This document shows positions 28,121 to 36,598 of a stretch of 64,000 nucleotides of DNA, piece by piece (position 1 is the first letter of the stretch; each line of letters opens with the position of its first letter). The position numbers were made by a program, and so were the translations under genes. The notes beneath the pieces are model-generated. The model saw only the letters and a program-made list of their open reading frames with translations. It was not told where the DNA came from and did no database searches. Source of the DNA: Klebsiella electrica (GTDB lineage: Bacteria; Pseudomonadota; Gammaproteobacteria; Enterobacterales; Enterobacteriaceae); NCBI RefSeq assembly GCF_006711645.1, contig NZ_CP041247.1:744001-808000 (forward strand), in the 5' to 3' direction.

Positions 28121-28762
28121 ATGCTATCTTATTATTTTCAGGGGCTTATGCTGGGCGCTGCGATGATCCTGCCGCTTGGCCCGCAAAACGCTTTTGTGAT
28201 GAATCAGGGGATTCGTCGGCAGTATCATTTGATGATCGCGCTCCTGTGCGCCTTGAGCGATCTGTTGCTGATTTGCGCCGGTATTTTTGGCGGTAGCGCA
28301 TTGCTGATGCAGTCGCCGTGGCTGCTGGCGCTGGTCACCTGGGGAGGCGTGGCCTTTCTGCTATGGTATGGTTTTGGCGCTCTGAGAACGGCGTTGAGCA
28401 GCAACCTGGAACTGGCCAGCGCGGAAGTCATGAAGCAGGGGCGCTGGAAAATTATCGTCACCATGCTGGCGGTCACCTGGCTTAACCCGCATGTCTATCT
28501 CGACACTTTCGTCGTGCTGGGCAGCCTGGGGGGACAGCTGGCCGTGGAGCCAAAGCGCTGGTTTGCGTTAGGCACCATTAGCGCGTCATTCCTGTGGTTC
28601 TTTGGCCTGGCGCTGCTGGCGGCGTGGCTGGCGCCACGCTTGCGTACTGCGCGAGCGCAGCGGATTATTAATGTGTTGGTTGGTCTGGTGATGGGGTTTA
28701 TTGCGCTGCAGCTGGCGAAAGATGGTCTCCAGCATGTCCAGGCCCTTTTTTACCAGGCTTAG
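28121..28762 (+). CDS. argO: Arginine exporter ArgO
   Basis: ArgO is a LysE-family exporter that sends arginine, and the toxic analogue canavanine, out of the cell. The 213-residue protein is highly hydrophobic, with the LysE hallmarks [19 protein letters not shown] in the first helix and [20 protein letters not shown] in the middle. In E. coli it is activated by ArgP with arginine as coeffector, and argP lies 0.9 kb downstream here. The short AT-rich gap 28025-28120 should hold the ArgP-dependent promoter. Confidence 0.96.
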   Translation: MLSYYFQGLMLGAAMILPLGPQNAFVMNQGIRRQYHLMIALLCALSDLLLICAGIFGGSALLMQSPWLLALVTWGGVAFLLWYGFGALRTALSSNLELASAEVMKQGRWKIIVTMLAVTWLNPHVYLDTFVVLGSLGGQLAVEPKRWFALGTISASFLWFFGLALLAAWLAPRLRTARAQRIINVLVGLVMGFIALQLAKDGLQHVQALFYQA

Positions 28763-28847
28763 TCCGATGGACTTTCGCTGCGGACGCGTTAAGCTTGCAG
28801 ACATGCGTCCGTAGACGGGCGACCCAATGTAAGATGGAGACACGACA

Positions 28848-29609
28848 GTGAAGTTAAAACTCATGGCCCTCGCGGCAGCAATCGGATTGAGTGCGGTGGC
28901 AGTACAGGCAAATGAATTGCCGAATGGCCCACACATTGTAACCTCGGGTACCGCCAGCGTCGCCGCTGTACCGGATATCGCCACTCTGGCGATTGAAGTG
29001 AACGTTGCCGCGAAAGACGCCGCATCGGCGAAAAAACAGGCCGACGATCGCGTGGCGCAGTATCTCTCTTTCCTCGAAAAGAATGGCATCGCCAAAAAAG
29101 ATATCAACTCAGCAAACCTGCGTACCCAGCCTGATTACGACTATCAGAATGGCAAAAGCATTCTGAAAGGCTACCGCGCGGTGCGCACCGTCGAAGTGAC
29201 GTTGCGTCAACTGGACAAGCTGAACGGCCTGCTGGATGGCGCGCTGAAAGCGGGTCTGAATGAAGTTCGTTCTGTTTCGCTGGGCGTTGCGCAACCGGAT
29301 GCCTATAAAGATAAAGCGCGTAAAGCGGCCATTGATGACGCGGTACATCAGGCGCAAGAGCTGGCGTCAGGCTTCCACAGCAAGCTGGGACCGGTGTATA
29401 GCGTGCGTTACCATGTGTCGAACTATCAGCCGAGCCCGATGGTACGCATGATGAAGGCGGCCGATGCGGCGCCGGTTTCCGCGCAGGAAACCTACGAGCA
29501 GGCGACCATTCAGTTTGACGATCAGGTCGATGTGGTGTTTGAACTGCAGCCCGCTCAGCCCGCTGCGGCCCCCGCAGCGCCGGCTAAGCAGCCTGATGCG
29601 GCACAGTAA
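28848..29609 (+). CDS. yggE: Periplasmic SIMPL-domain protein YggE (oxidative stress defence)
   Basis: A 253-residue periplasmic protein of the SIMPL (DUF541) family, with a signal peptide MKLKLMALAAAIGLSAVAVQA. Conserved core segments are TSGTASVAAVPDIATLAIEV, LRTQPDYDYQNG and GYRAVRTVEVTLRQLDKLNG. In E. coli YggE lowers oxidative damage, by an unknown mechanism. The C-terminus has an alanine/proline-rich tail (QPAQPAAAPAAPAKQ), a little longer than in E. coli. It lies between argO and argP, as in E. coli, and ends in a shared terminator. Confidence 0.94.
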   Translation: MKLKLMALAAAIGLSAVAVQANELPNGPHIVTSGTASVAAVPDIATLAIEVNVAAKDAASAKKQADDRVAQYLSFLEKNGIAKKDINSANLRTQPDYDYQNGKSILKGYRAVRTVEVTLRQLDKLNGLLDGALKAGLNEVRSVSLGVAQPDAYKDKARKAAIDDAVHQAQELASGFHSKLGPVYSVRYHVSNYQPSPMVRMMKAADAAPVSAQETYEQATIQFDDQVDVVFELQPAQPAAAPAAPAKQPDAAQ

Positions 29610-29617
29610 GCCATAAA

Positions 29618-29652
29618 ACAAAAAGCCACTTCATCTGAAGTGGCTTTTTTAT
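29618..29652. terminator. Bidirectional terminator between yggE and argP
   Basis: AAAAGCCACTTCA and TGAAGTGGCTTTT form a 13-bp perfect stem with flanking A and T runs, so it can serve both converging genes. Confidence 0.93.
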
Positions 29653-29661
29653 CACCGGCGT

Positions 29662-30555
29662 TTAGTCCTGGCGCAGCACCTTGTGGCCGTAATCGATCAA
29701 TGCATCGGTGACCCGACGCATCATCCGGCTTTCCGGCGCGAAGCGGTGCCAGTAGAGCATCCGACGCTGAAACAGCCCCGGCGTGAGGTCGATAAGCTCG
29801 CCGCTGTTGAGCTCTTTTTCAATCTGCAGATGCGGGATCATACAGCAGGTGGTGCCCTGGCGCGCAAGCTGCACAAAGGCTTCAGAAGAGTTAACGATAT
29901 GGCACGGGACGCTGCCCGGCGGCAAATCGAAGTTCTGCTGTAAAAACGCCTGATGCATATCATCCAGATGATCGAAAGCGACAACCGGCGCTTTCAGCAG
30001 CGCTGAGCGGGTGACGCCGTTAGGGAAATAGCGTTGCGCAAACTCTTTCGAGGCGACGAACAGGTAGTCCAGCGCCCCGAGTTGATCCACCAGACAGCTT
30101 GGCAGCGCCTGCGGCTGAATACTCACCGCGCCGACCACTTCGCCGCGGCGCAAGCGTTCCTGAGTTCGGGTTTCATCTTCCACCTGCAGATTGAGGCGGA
30201 TAGGGGAGTCGGAAAGGACGTTAGACAGCGCGGGCAAAAGCCAGGTCGCCAGACTGTCGGCGTTGACCGCCAGCGACAGCAGCAGCGGCGTGGAGCCGGT
30301 CTGTTCATCGCCCAGCCACTCCTCTTCAAGCAGTTCAACCTGACGCAGCAGAGCCAGCAGTTTCTGTCCTTGCTCGGTCGGACGCGGCGGCACGGTACGG
30401 ACCAGCAGCGGCTGGCCGAACATATTTTCCAGCTGTTTTATACGCTGAGAGACGGCGGACTGTGTAATGCATAGCTTCTGCGCGGCGCGCTCAAACCCAC
30501 GTTCTCTGATCACCGCATCCAGCGCTTGTAATGTTCTGTAGTCCGGTCGTTTCAT
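29662..30555 (-). CDS. argP: LysR-type regulator ArgP
   Basis: ArgP (IciA) activates argO in response to arginine and affects lysine and other amino-acid genes. The 297-residue protein has an N-terminal winged HTH ([36 protein letters not shown]; each segment split for naming) and a C-terminal periplasmic-binding-like sensor domain. Identity to E. coli ArgP is very high, including [14 protein letters not shown] and [15 protein letters not shown] segments. It is divergent from rpiA and convergent with yggE. Confidence 0.97.
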   Translation of the reverse strand: MKRPDYRTLQALDAVIRERGFERAAQKLCITQSAVSQRIKQLENMFGQPLLVRTVPPRPTEQGQKLLALLRQVELLEEEWLGDEQTGSTPLLLSLAVNADSLATWLLPALSNVLSDSPIRLNLQVEDETRTQERLRRGEVVGAVSIQPQALPSCLVDQLGALDYLFVASKEFAQRYFPNGVTRSALLKAPVVAFDHLDDMHQAFLQQNFDLPPGSVPCHIVNSSEAFVQLARQGTTCCMIPHLQIEKELNSGELIDLTPGLFQRRMLYWHRFAPESRMMRRVTDALIDYGHKVLRQD

Positions 30556-30722
30556 TATTCTGGCGTACCCCTATCACTTTTCATTAACTCGCACTATGAC
30601 ATAAATTCGCTTTTGATGAAGATGAAAAATGGTCTGTTCAGTTGTGTGACCGTGCCGCAGGGACAATTCCGCCCCCGGTGTTCTATAATGCGCCACAGGT
30701 ATTCACATCTCGGACCATAATC

Positions 30723-31382
30723 ATGACGCAAGATGAACTGAAAAAAGCAGTAGGCTGGGCGGCATTGCAGTATGTACAACCGGGCACCATCGTGGGTGTC
30801 GGCACGGGCTCCACGGCCGCGCATTTTATCGATGCGCTGGGCACCATGAAAGGGCAGATTGAAGGCGCTGTTTCCAGCTCTGATGCCTCCACCGAAAAAC
30901 TGAAAAGCCTTGGCATTCCGGTTTTCGATCTTAACAGCGTGGACCGTCTGGGGATCTATGTTGATGGCGCTGACGAGATTAACGGCCATATGCAGATGAT
31001 CAAAGGTGGTGGGGCGGCGTTAACCCGCGAAAAGATTATCGCCTCGGTAGCCGACAAGTTTATCTGTATCGCTGATGCCTCTAAGCAGGTGGATATTCTG
31101 GGCAAATTCCCGCTGCCGGTAGAAGTCATCCCGATGGCGCGTAGCGCAGTTGCGCGTGAGCTGGTGAAGCTGGGCGGTCGTCCGGAGTATCGCCAGGGCG
31201 TGGTGACCGACAACGGTAACGTGATTCTTGACGTGTTCGGCCTGGAAATTCTGGATGCCATCGCGCTGGAAAATAAAATTAACGGTATTCCTGGCGTCGT
31301 CACCGTCGGCCTGTTTGCCAACCGCGGAGCGGATGTGGCACTGATCGGAACCGCCGATGGCGTGAAAACCATCGTAAAATAA
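30723..31382 (+). CDS. rpiA: Ribose-5-phosphate isomerase A
   Basis: RpiA interconverts ribose 5-phosphate and ribulose 5-phosphate. The 219-residue enzyme has the phosphate loop [12 protein letters not shown], the catalytic YVDGADEI and [12 protein letters not shown] motifs, and FPLPVEVIP. The frame is open upstream, but the ATG at 30723 gives the family length. It is divergent from argP, with 167 bp for both promoters. A G-rich/C-rich inverted repeat near 31388-31406 may act in termination. Confidence 0.98.
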   Translation: MTQDELKKAVGWAALQYVQPGTIVGVGTGSTAAHFIDALGTMKGQIEGAVSSSDASTEKLKSLGIPVFDLNSVDRLGIYVDGADEINGHMQMIKGGGAALTREKIIASVADKFICIADASKQVDILGKFPLPVEVIPMARSAVARELVKLGGRPEYRQGVVTDNGNVILDVFGLEILDAIALENKINGIPGVVTVGLFANRGADVALIGTADGVKTIVK

Positions 31383-31649
31383 TATAATTGGGGGGGCGAA
31401 TGGCTCCCCCGCAAATATTTTTTCTCCAGGCTGAATTTGGTGACTTCTGTCACATTTATGTGCTATGCCTTAGTAACAATCTACCTTTTCTTTTCTTTCT
31501 GGTGTTTTGTCCTGTCATTTCCCTCTGCGTGATATTTCTTCAGGTCGTCGACGCAAACGTTCATATTGCCGCGATAGTTTTTTTTGATATGTTGCTGAGA
31601 AGAACTTTCGTTCGGCACGACATCAGATAAGACAAAACAGGACGGGGAA
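31383..31649 (+). promoter_or_regulatory. rpiA-serA intergenic region
   Basis: 267 bp without a gene. A GGGGG...CCCCC inverted repeat at about 31390-31409 followed by ATATTTTTTCT is a weak terminator candidate for rpiA. The rest is AT-rich and should carry the serA promoter, which in E. coli is controlled by Lrp and CRP. I see no clear single site. Confidence 0.45.
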
Positions 31650-32882
31650 ATGGCTAAGGTATCACTGGAAAAAGACAAAATTAAGTTTCTGCTGGTTGAA
31701 GGTGTGCATCAAAAAGCGCTGGAGAATCTTCGCGCGGCGGGCTACACCAATATCGAATTTCATAAAGGTGCGCTGGACAGCGAAGCGCTGAAAGCGTCGA
31801 TCCGTGATGCCCATTTCATTGGCCTGCGTTCCCGTACGCATCTGACTGAAGAGATCTTCGCCGCAGCGGAAAAACTGGTGGCGGTCGGCTGTTTCTGTAT
31901 CGGTACCAACCAGGTTGATTTAGACGCGGCAGCGAAACGCGGGATTCCCGTTTTCAACGCGCCGTTCTCAAATACCCGCTCCGTTGCTGAGCTGGTCATT
32001 GGCGAACTGCTGCTGATGCTACGCGGCGTACCGGAAGCTAACGCCAAAGCGCACCGCGGCGTGTGGAACAAACTGGCGGTCGGCAGTTTTGAAGCGCGTG
32101 GTAAAAAACTGGGGATTATCGGCTACGGTCACATTGGTACCCAGCTGGGTATTCTGGCTGAATCTCTGGGTATGCACGTCTATTTCTATGATATCGAAAG
32201 CAAACTGCCGCTGGGTAACGCCACCCAGGTCCAGCATCTCTCCGACCTGCTGAATATGAGCGATGTAGTCAGTCTGCATGTGCCGGAAAACGCCTCCACC
32301 AAAAATATGATGGGTGCGCAGGAACTGGCGCTGATGAAACCTGGCGCGCTGCTGATCAACGCCTCGCGCGGTACGGTTGTGGATATCCCTGCGCTGTGCG
32401 ATGCGCTGGCGCGTAAGCACCTGGCGGGGGCGGCGATTGACGTCTTCCCGACCGAACCGGCGACCAACAGCGATCCGTTCACCTCGCCGCTGTGCGAGTT
32501 TGACAACGTCATTCTGACGCCGCATATCGGCGGCTCGACTCAGGAAGCGCAGGAAAATATCGGTCTGGAAGTGGCCGGTAAGCTGGCGAAGTATTCCGAC
32601 AACGGTTCAACGCTCTCTGCGGTGAACTTCCCGGAAGTCTCTCTGCCGCTGCACGGCGGACGCCGTCTGCTGCACATCCACGAAAACCGTCCGGGCGTGC
32701 TCACCGCTATCAACCAGATCTTTGCTGCGCAGAGCATCAACATTGCAGCACAGTATCTGCAAACCACGCCGCAGATGGGCTATGTGGTGATTGATATCGA
32801 AGCTGAAGAAGATGTAGCTCAGCAAGCGCTGCAGGCCATGAAGGCAATCCCGGGTACCATTCGCGCCCGTCTGCTGTTCTAA
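31650..32882 (+). CDS. serA: D-3-phosphoglycerate dehydrogenase
   Basis: SerA oxidises 3-phosphoglycerate in the first step of serine synthesis and is inhibited by serine. The 410-residue protein has the NAD-binding GIIGYGHIGTQLGILAESLG, the catalytic Arg in NASRGTVVD, the Glu in the FPTEPA region and the His in TPHIGGSTQEAQEN. The C-terminal ACT domain (LLHIHENRPGVLTAI) binds serine. RBS and ATG at 31650 are clear (GACGGGGAA). A strong terminator follows. Serine from this route supplies the glycine cleavage system encoded 7 kb away. Confidence 0.98.
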   Translation: MAKVSLEKDKIKFLLVEGVHQKALENLRAAGYTNIEFHKGALDSEALKASIRDAHFIGLRSRTHLTEEIFAAAEKLVAVGCFCIGTNQVDLDAAAKRGIPVFNAPFSNTRSVAELVIGELLLMLRGVPEANAKAHRGVWNKLAVGSFEARGKKLGIIGYGHIGTQLGILAESLGMHVYFYDIESKLPLGNATQVQHLSDLLNMSDVVSLHVPENASTKNMMGAQELALMKPGALLINASRGTVVDIPALCDALARKHLAGAAIDVFPTEPATNSDPFTSPLCEFDNVILTPHIGGSTQEAQENIGLEVAGKLAKYSDNGSTLSAVNFPEVSLPLHGGRRLLHIHENRPGVLTAINQIFAAQSINIAAQYLQTTPQMGYVVIDIEAEEDVAQQALQAMKAIPGTIRARLLF

Positions 32883-32898
32883 CTCCTTTTTTACCAGC

Positions 32899-32925
32899 GG
32901 GCAGGTCATCGACCTGCCCCTTTTC
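32899..32925 (+). terminator. Rho-independent terminator of serA
   Basis: GGGCAGGTC and GACCTGCCC form a perfect 9-bp stem with a 3-nt loop, followed by CTTTTCT, 16 nt after the serA stop. Confidence 0.88.
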
Positions 32926-33014
32926 TCCTGATAGACCCTTCTGCAATTTCCCGTCGCCATACCAAACGCTTTGCGAGTCTTGCCGCAAACGGTGATTAAA
33001 GCCGATTGAAGTCG

Positions 33015-33042
33015 TTGTGCCTGAAAGAAAGGAATCTACGAT
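33015..33042 (+). promoter_or_regulatory. Candidate promoter of ibsC
   Basis: TTGTGC (33015-33020) and TACGAT (33037-33042) with a 16-bp spacer would start an ibsC mRNA near 33049, about 60 nt before the ATG. Confidence 0.45.
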
Positions 33043-33065
33043 AAAGACTCAGCGTGGGGCTGAAA

Positions 33066-33211
33066 CGGGAAAGCCCCTACCGAGGCAGGGGCTCTAAAAG
33101 GAAAGGGACGATGATGAGACTCTTTATCATGCTGCTTATCCTGTTAATCATTGCCTGGCCGGTATATTAACAGAGAGAATGCAGGAGGGAGGTTCGCCTC
33201 CCTCACCCTTT
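33066..33211 (-). ncRNA. sibC: SibC antisense RNA
   Basis: Read on the minus strand, the segment begins AAGGGTGAGGGAGG, spans the complement of ibsC and ends in a hairpin (AGCCCCT/AGGGGCT, 33072-33093) with a short TTT tail. E. coli SibC starts with a very similar AAGGGTAAGGGAGG, covers ibsC and ends in the same type of GCCCC hairpin, at the same place between serA and ygfA. The RNA of about 146 nt should bind ibs mRNA and block toxin synthesis. The ends are estimates from the promoter and hairpin. Confidence 0.85.
33111..33170 (+). CDS. ibsC: Ibs-type small membrane toxin IbsC
   Basis: A 19-residue hydrophobic peptide, MMRLFIMLLILLIIAWPVY, preceded by AAGGAAAGGGACG. Ibs peptides of E. coli are 18-19 residues long, begin MM[RK]L or MMKH, are almost wholly hydrophobic and end in A/Y; IbsC lies between serA and ygfA, on the serA strand, exactly as here. 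Overproduced Ibs peptides depolarise the inner membrane. The antisense RNA SibC is encoded opposite. The internal W and P near the end differ from the E. coli peptide. Confidence 0.86.
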   Translation: MMRLFIMLLILLIIAWPVY

Positions 33212-33218
33212 ACCCAGG

Positions 33219-33247
33219 AATTTAGGTGAAAAAATCAGCAATGTCAA
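33219..33247 (-). promoter_or_regulatory. Promoter of sibC
   Basis: On the minus strand TTGACA (33247-33242) and TAAATT (33224-33219) are separated by exactly 17 bp. The predicted start near 33211 coincides with the AAGGGT 5' end expected for SibC. The near-consensus strength fits a constitutive antitoxin RNA. Confidence 0.82.
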
Positions 33248-33260
33248 TTGTTCGGGCATT

Positions 33261-33857
33261 TTACCAGAGCCAGGTTTTTGACGGCGTGATGACTGCGGGC
33301 AGCGGGATATCCCACTGCTCCGTCGGCAGCGCGTCGACCTGTTGGCAATCATGAGCGTAGCCGACCGGCTGCAGGCGATGCTGCCGCCAGTTTTGCAGCG
33401 TCCGGTCGTAAAATCCGCCGCCCATTCCCAGGCGCTGTCCCGCGGCATCAAACGCGACCAGCGGCGTTACCAGTACATCCAGCTGGCTCAGAGGGAGGAC
33501 ATCCCGGACGTCGAGCTTCGGTTCGCGGATTTTCAGGCGATTCACCACCAGATCGCTGCTTGGGTGGTAGTGCAGAAACAGAAGATTGCCGGGGCTGAAC
33601 GGATGAAGCACGGGGAGATACACCCGTTTGCCCGCCCGCCAGAGCTGATCAATCAGCGCCCGCGTATCCAGCTCGCCATCAAACGAAAGAAATACCGCGA
33701 CCGTATGCGCGAGCAGAACCGGCGTATACGCCATCATTCTGTCCGCCGCCTGGAGGGCGAACTGCGTTTGCTGCTCCGGCGTTAACGCGCGTCGGCGTTG
33801 TCGGATCTGCTGGCGAATTTGCTGCCTGGTATAGGGGGGATCTGACAGTAGAGTCAT
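33261..33857 (-). CDS. fau: 5-formyltetrahydrofolate cyclo-ligase family protein
   Basis: Fau (YgfA) converts 5-formyltetrahydrofolate to 5,10-methenyltetrahydrofolate with ATP. The 198-residue protein has the basic N-terminal segment IRQRRRALTPEQQ, VAVFLSFDGELDT, VLVTPLVAFDAAGQRLGMGG (with the phosphate-binding GMGGGFYDR) and a C-terminal WDIPLPAVITPS. It lies 101 nt downstream of ssrS on the same strand; in E. coli the two are co-transcribed and the gene has been linked to persister formation. The exact start is uncertain because several in-frame codons precede the conserved IRQ region. Confidence 0.94.
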   Translation of the reverse strand: MTLLSDPPYTRQQIRQQIRQRRRALTPEQQTQFALQAADRMMAYTPVLLAHTVAVFLSFDGELDTRALIDQLWRAGKRVYLPVLHPFSPGNLLFLHYHPSSDLVVNRLKIREPKLDVRDVLPLSQLDVLVTPLVAFDAAGQRLGMGGGFYDRTLQNWRQHRLQPVGYAHDCQQVDALPTEQWDIPLPAVITPSKTWLW

Positions 33858-33958
33858 ACCTGAGTCTCATCGGTAAGCAAACGATACAAACAGGCGTAGT
33901 TTAATACACGACGGCAAAAGCCGAAAATTAACTTAGGGGGGATGAAACGAAAAAGAAG

Positions 33959-34142
33959 GGAATCTCCGAGATGCCGCCGCAGGCTGTAACCCTTGAACCC
34001 TTGGTTCAAGGTGAATGCGTCGTCACAGTTTTAAGGCTTCTCGGACGGACCGAGCATGCTCACCAACCATGGAGCGCCACATTCTTGTGGTATGAAATAT
34101 CGGCTCAGGGGACTGGCCCGCTTGCAAACATCTCAGAGAAAT
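33959..34142 (-). ncRNA. ssrS: 6S RNA
   Basis: On the minus strand the segment starts ATTTCTCTGAGATGTT and ends CATCTCGGAGATTCC, the paired closing stem of 6S RNA. The internal GCGGGCCAGTCCCCTGAGCC and CTTGAACCAAGGGTTCAAGG elements match E. coli ssrS almost base for base, at 184 nt. 6S RNA mimics an open promoter and holds sigma-70 RNA polymerase in stationary phase. It lies between zapA and fau, as in E. coli. Confidence 0.97.
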
Positions 34143-34183
34143 TTTGTTCTTGCGCTTACTCTAACACAGTTAACTGCAAAGTG

Positions 34184-34513
34184 TTATTCAAACTTCGGCC
34201 CGGTTCTTTCGCTTATGCGACCTTGCTCAAGCAACGCTTGTTCGATGGTCTGCTGAAGCATCCGAATACGCTGTTCCATGTTGGAGGCGTAATCGCGGGT
34301 TTTCGCTTTTTCCTGAGTCAACTCGTAGCTGATGTTCAACGCGGCGATGAAGACCAACTGCTCAGTATTTGTGACTCTAGTGCGTTCTTTTAAATCTTGC
34401 AACCGCTGATTCAGGTCATCAGCTGCCTGATTCAAGGCATCCCTTTGTTCAGGCGGGCAATTCACACGCAGTGAACGGCCAAAAATTTGGAGATCGACGG
34501 GTTGTGCAGACAT
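34184..34513 (-). CDS. zapA: Cell division protein ZapA
   Basis: ZapA binds and bundles FtsZ filaments at mid-cell. The 109-residue protein has an N-terminal globular part ([20 protein letters not shown]) and a long C-terminal coiled coil (about residues 60-100, with [18 protein letters not shown]). The upstream open frame is not used; ATG 34513 gives the family length. The gene is just upstream of ssrS on the same strand, and divergent from ygfB with 166 bp between the starts. Confidence 0.97.
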   Translation of the reverse strand: MSAQPVDLQIFGRSLRVNCPPEQRDALNQAADDLNQRLQDLKERTRVTNTEQLVFIAALNISYELTQEKAKTRDYASNMEQRIRMLQQTIEQALLEQGRISERTGPKFE

Positions 34514-34679
34514 GCCACCTTCCTGCTGATTGACTGCGCGGCCTTCACGCCCGAATCCGGGGCTGCAAAGGGGCGACACTATAGCTACCCTGGTGCGAAG
34601 GTACAAGCCCTATTCTGGTTCACCAGGGTCCAAAGTGGTAGCATATCATGAATATTCCTCCCAACGATGACGAATGCGC

Positions 34680-35258
34680 ATGTCTATACAGAACGAAATG
34701 CCTGGCTACAACGCCGTAGACCAGTTACTGAACCAACAGGGCGTGGGCTTAACCCCGGCCGAAATGCACGGTTTGATCAGTGGGATCCTGTGCGGCGGCA
34801 ATAAAGACAGCAGCTGGCAGCCGCTGGTGCACGACCTGACAAACGAAGGCCTCGCATTCGGGCATGAGCTGGCCGAGTCTCTGCGCGCCATCCATTCCGT
34901 GACCAGCGACTCGCTGGAAGACGACGGTTTCCTGTTCCAGCTCTATTTACCGGAAGGTGACGCGGTCAGCGTGTTTGAACGCGCCGACGCGCTGGCCGGT
35001 TGGGTTAACCATTTCCTGCTCGGACTGGGCGTCACGCAGCCTAAACTGGATAAAATCAAAGACGACACCGGCGAAGCCATCGACGACCTGCGTAACATTG
35101 CGCAACTGGGGTACGACGAAGACGAAGATCAGGAAGAGCTGGAGATGTCGTTGGAAGAGATTATCGAGTATGTGCGCGTCGCTGCGCTGCTGTGCCACGA
35201 AACCTTTTCTCGCCAGCAGCCAACCGCACCGGAAGTTCGCAAGCCAACATTACACTAA
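34680..35258 (+). CDS. ygfB: UPF0149 family protein YgfB
   Basis: A 192-residue helical protein of the UPF0149/YecA-like family, without the SEC-C zinc motif. Conserved segments are [31 protein letters not shown] and [11 protein letters not shown], and an acidic run [18 protein letters not shown]. Its role is not established in E. coli; in Pseudomonas a homologue influences beta-lactamase and alginate-linked regulation. It starts the ygfB-pepP-ubiH-ubiI operon, 23 bp before pepP. Confidence 0.94.
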   Translation: MSIQNEMPGYNAVDQLLNQQGVGLTPAEMHGLISGILCGGNKDSSWQPLVHDLTNEGLAFGHELAESLRAIHSVTSDSLEDDGFLFQLYLPEGDAVSVFERADALAGWVNHFLLGLGVTQPKLDKIKDDTGEAIDDLRNIAQLGYDEDEDQEELEMSLEEIIEYVRVAALLCHETFSRQQPTAPEVRKPTLH

Positions 35259-35281
35259 CGATAATTTGTTGAGGGGGCGTC

Positions 35282-36598
35282 ATGACACAGCAGGAATTTC
35301 TTTCTCGTCGCCAGGCATTGCTGGCGCAGATGCAGCCAGGCAGCGCCGCGCTGATTTTCGCCGCACCGGAAGCGGTCCGCAGCGCCGATTCAGAATACCC
35401 CTACCGGCAGAACAGCGATTTTTGGTACTTCACGGGATTTAATGAGCCGGAAGCCCTGCTGGTGTTGATTAAAAGCGACGACACTCACAACCATAGCGTG
35501 CTGTTTAACCGCGTCCGCGATCTGACAGCAGAGATCTGGTTCGGCCGTCGTCTGGGGCAGGAGGCCGCGCCGTCAAAGCTGGGCGTCGACCGCGCTCTGG
35601 CGTTCAGCGAAATTAATCAGCAATTATTCCAGCTGCTTAACGGCCTTGATGCTATCTATTTTGCCCAGGGCGAATATGCCTATGCCGACAAAATCGTTTT
35701 CACCGCGCTGGAAAAACTGCGTAAAGGCGTGCGCCAGAATCTGCAGGCGCCCGGCTCAGTGATTGACTGGCGGCCGATGGTGCATGAGATGCGCCTGTTT
35801 AAATCGCCGGAAGAGCTGGAGGTGATGCGTCGCGCTGGCGAAATTTCCGCGCTGGCGCATACCCGTGCGATGCAGAAATGCCGTCCGGGCATGTTCGAAT
35901 ACCAGCTGGAAGGAGAAATTCTGCATGAATTCAACCGCCACGGCGCCCGTTTTCCTTCCTATAACACCATCGTCGGCGGTGGGGAAAACGGCTGTATTCT
36001 CCATTACACGGAAAACGAATCCGAGCTGCGCGATGGCGATTTGGTGCTGATTGACGCCGGCTGTGAATACCGCGGCTATGCCGGCGATATTACCCGCACC
36101 TTCCCGGTGAACGGTAAATTCAGCCCGGCGCAGCGCGAGATTTACGATATTGTCCTCGAATCGCTGGAAACCGCGCTAGAGCTTTACCGTCCTGGCACCT
36201 CGATTCAGCAGGTTAACCAGCAGGTGGTGCGCATCATGATTAGCGGTCTGGCGCGCCTCGGCATCCTCAAAGGGGATATCGACGAGCTGATGGTGAACAA
36301 CGCCCACCGTCCGTACTTTATGCACGGCCTGAGCCACTGGCTGGGACTCGATGTCCATGATGTCGGCCGCTACGATGTCGATCGTTCGCGTCTCCTTGAG
36401 CCGGGCATGGTATTGACCGTCGAACCGGGTCTCTATATTGCCGTCGACGCCGATGTGCCGCCGCAGTATCGCGGCATTGGCGTGCGTATTGAAGACGATA
36501 TTGTCATTACCGCAGACGGTAACGAAAACCTGACCGCTGGCGTGGTGAAAAAAGCCGACGATATCGAGGCGCTGATGGCGGCGGTGAGGCGGTCATGA
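35282..36598 (+). CDS. pepP: Xaa-Pro aminopeptidase P
   Basis: PepP removes N-terminal residues next to proline. The 438-residue M24B enzyme has an N-terminal AMP_N domain (PYRQNSDFWYFTGFNEPEAL) and a pita-bread C-terminal domain with manganese ligands in LIDAGCEYRGYAGDITRTFPV, HGLSHWLGLDVHD, EPGLY and RIEDD. It is three residues shorter at the N-terminus than the E. coli form. It overlaps ubiH by four nucleotides (ATGA), so translation is coupled; the conserved pairing with ubiquinone genes has no known mechanistic reason. Confidence 0.97.
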   Translation: MTQQEFLSRRQALLAQMQPGSAALIFAAPEAVRSADSEYPYRQNSDFWYFTGFNEPEALLVLIKSDDTHNHSVLFNRVRDLTAEIWFGRRLGQEAAPSKLGVDRALAFSEINQQLFQLLNGLDAIYFAQGEYAYADKIVFTALEKLRKGVRQNLQAPGSVIDWRPMVHEMRLFKSPEELEVMRRAGEISALAHTRAMQKCRPGMFEYQLEGEILHEFNRHGARFPSYNTIVGGGENGCILHYTENESELRDGDLVLIDAGCEYRGYAGDITRTFPVNGKFSPAQREIYDIVLESLETALELYRPGTSIQQVNQQVVRIMISGLARLGILKGDIDELMVNNAHRPYFMHGLSHWLGLDVHDVGRYDVDRSRLLEPGMVLTVEPGLYIAVDADVPPQYRGIGVRIEDDIVITADGNENLTAGVVKKADDIEALMAAVRRS

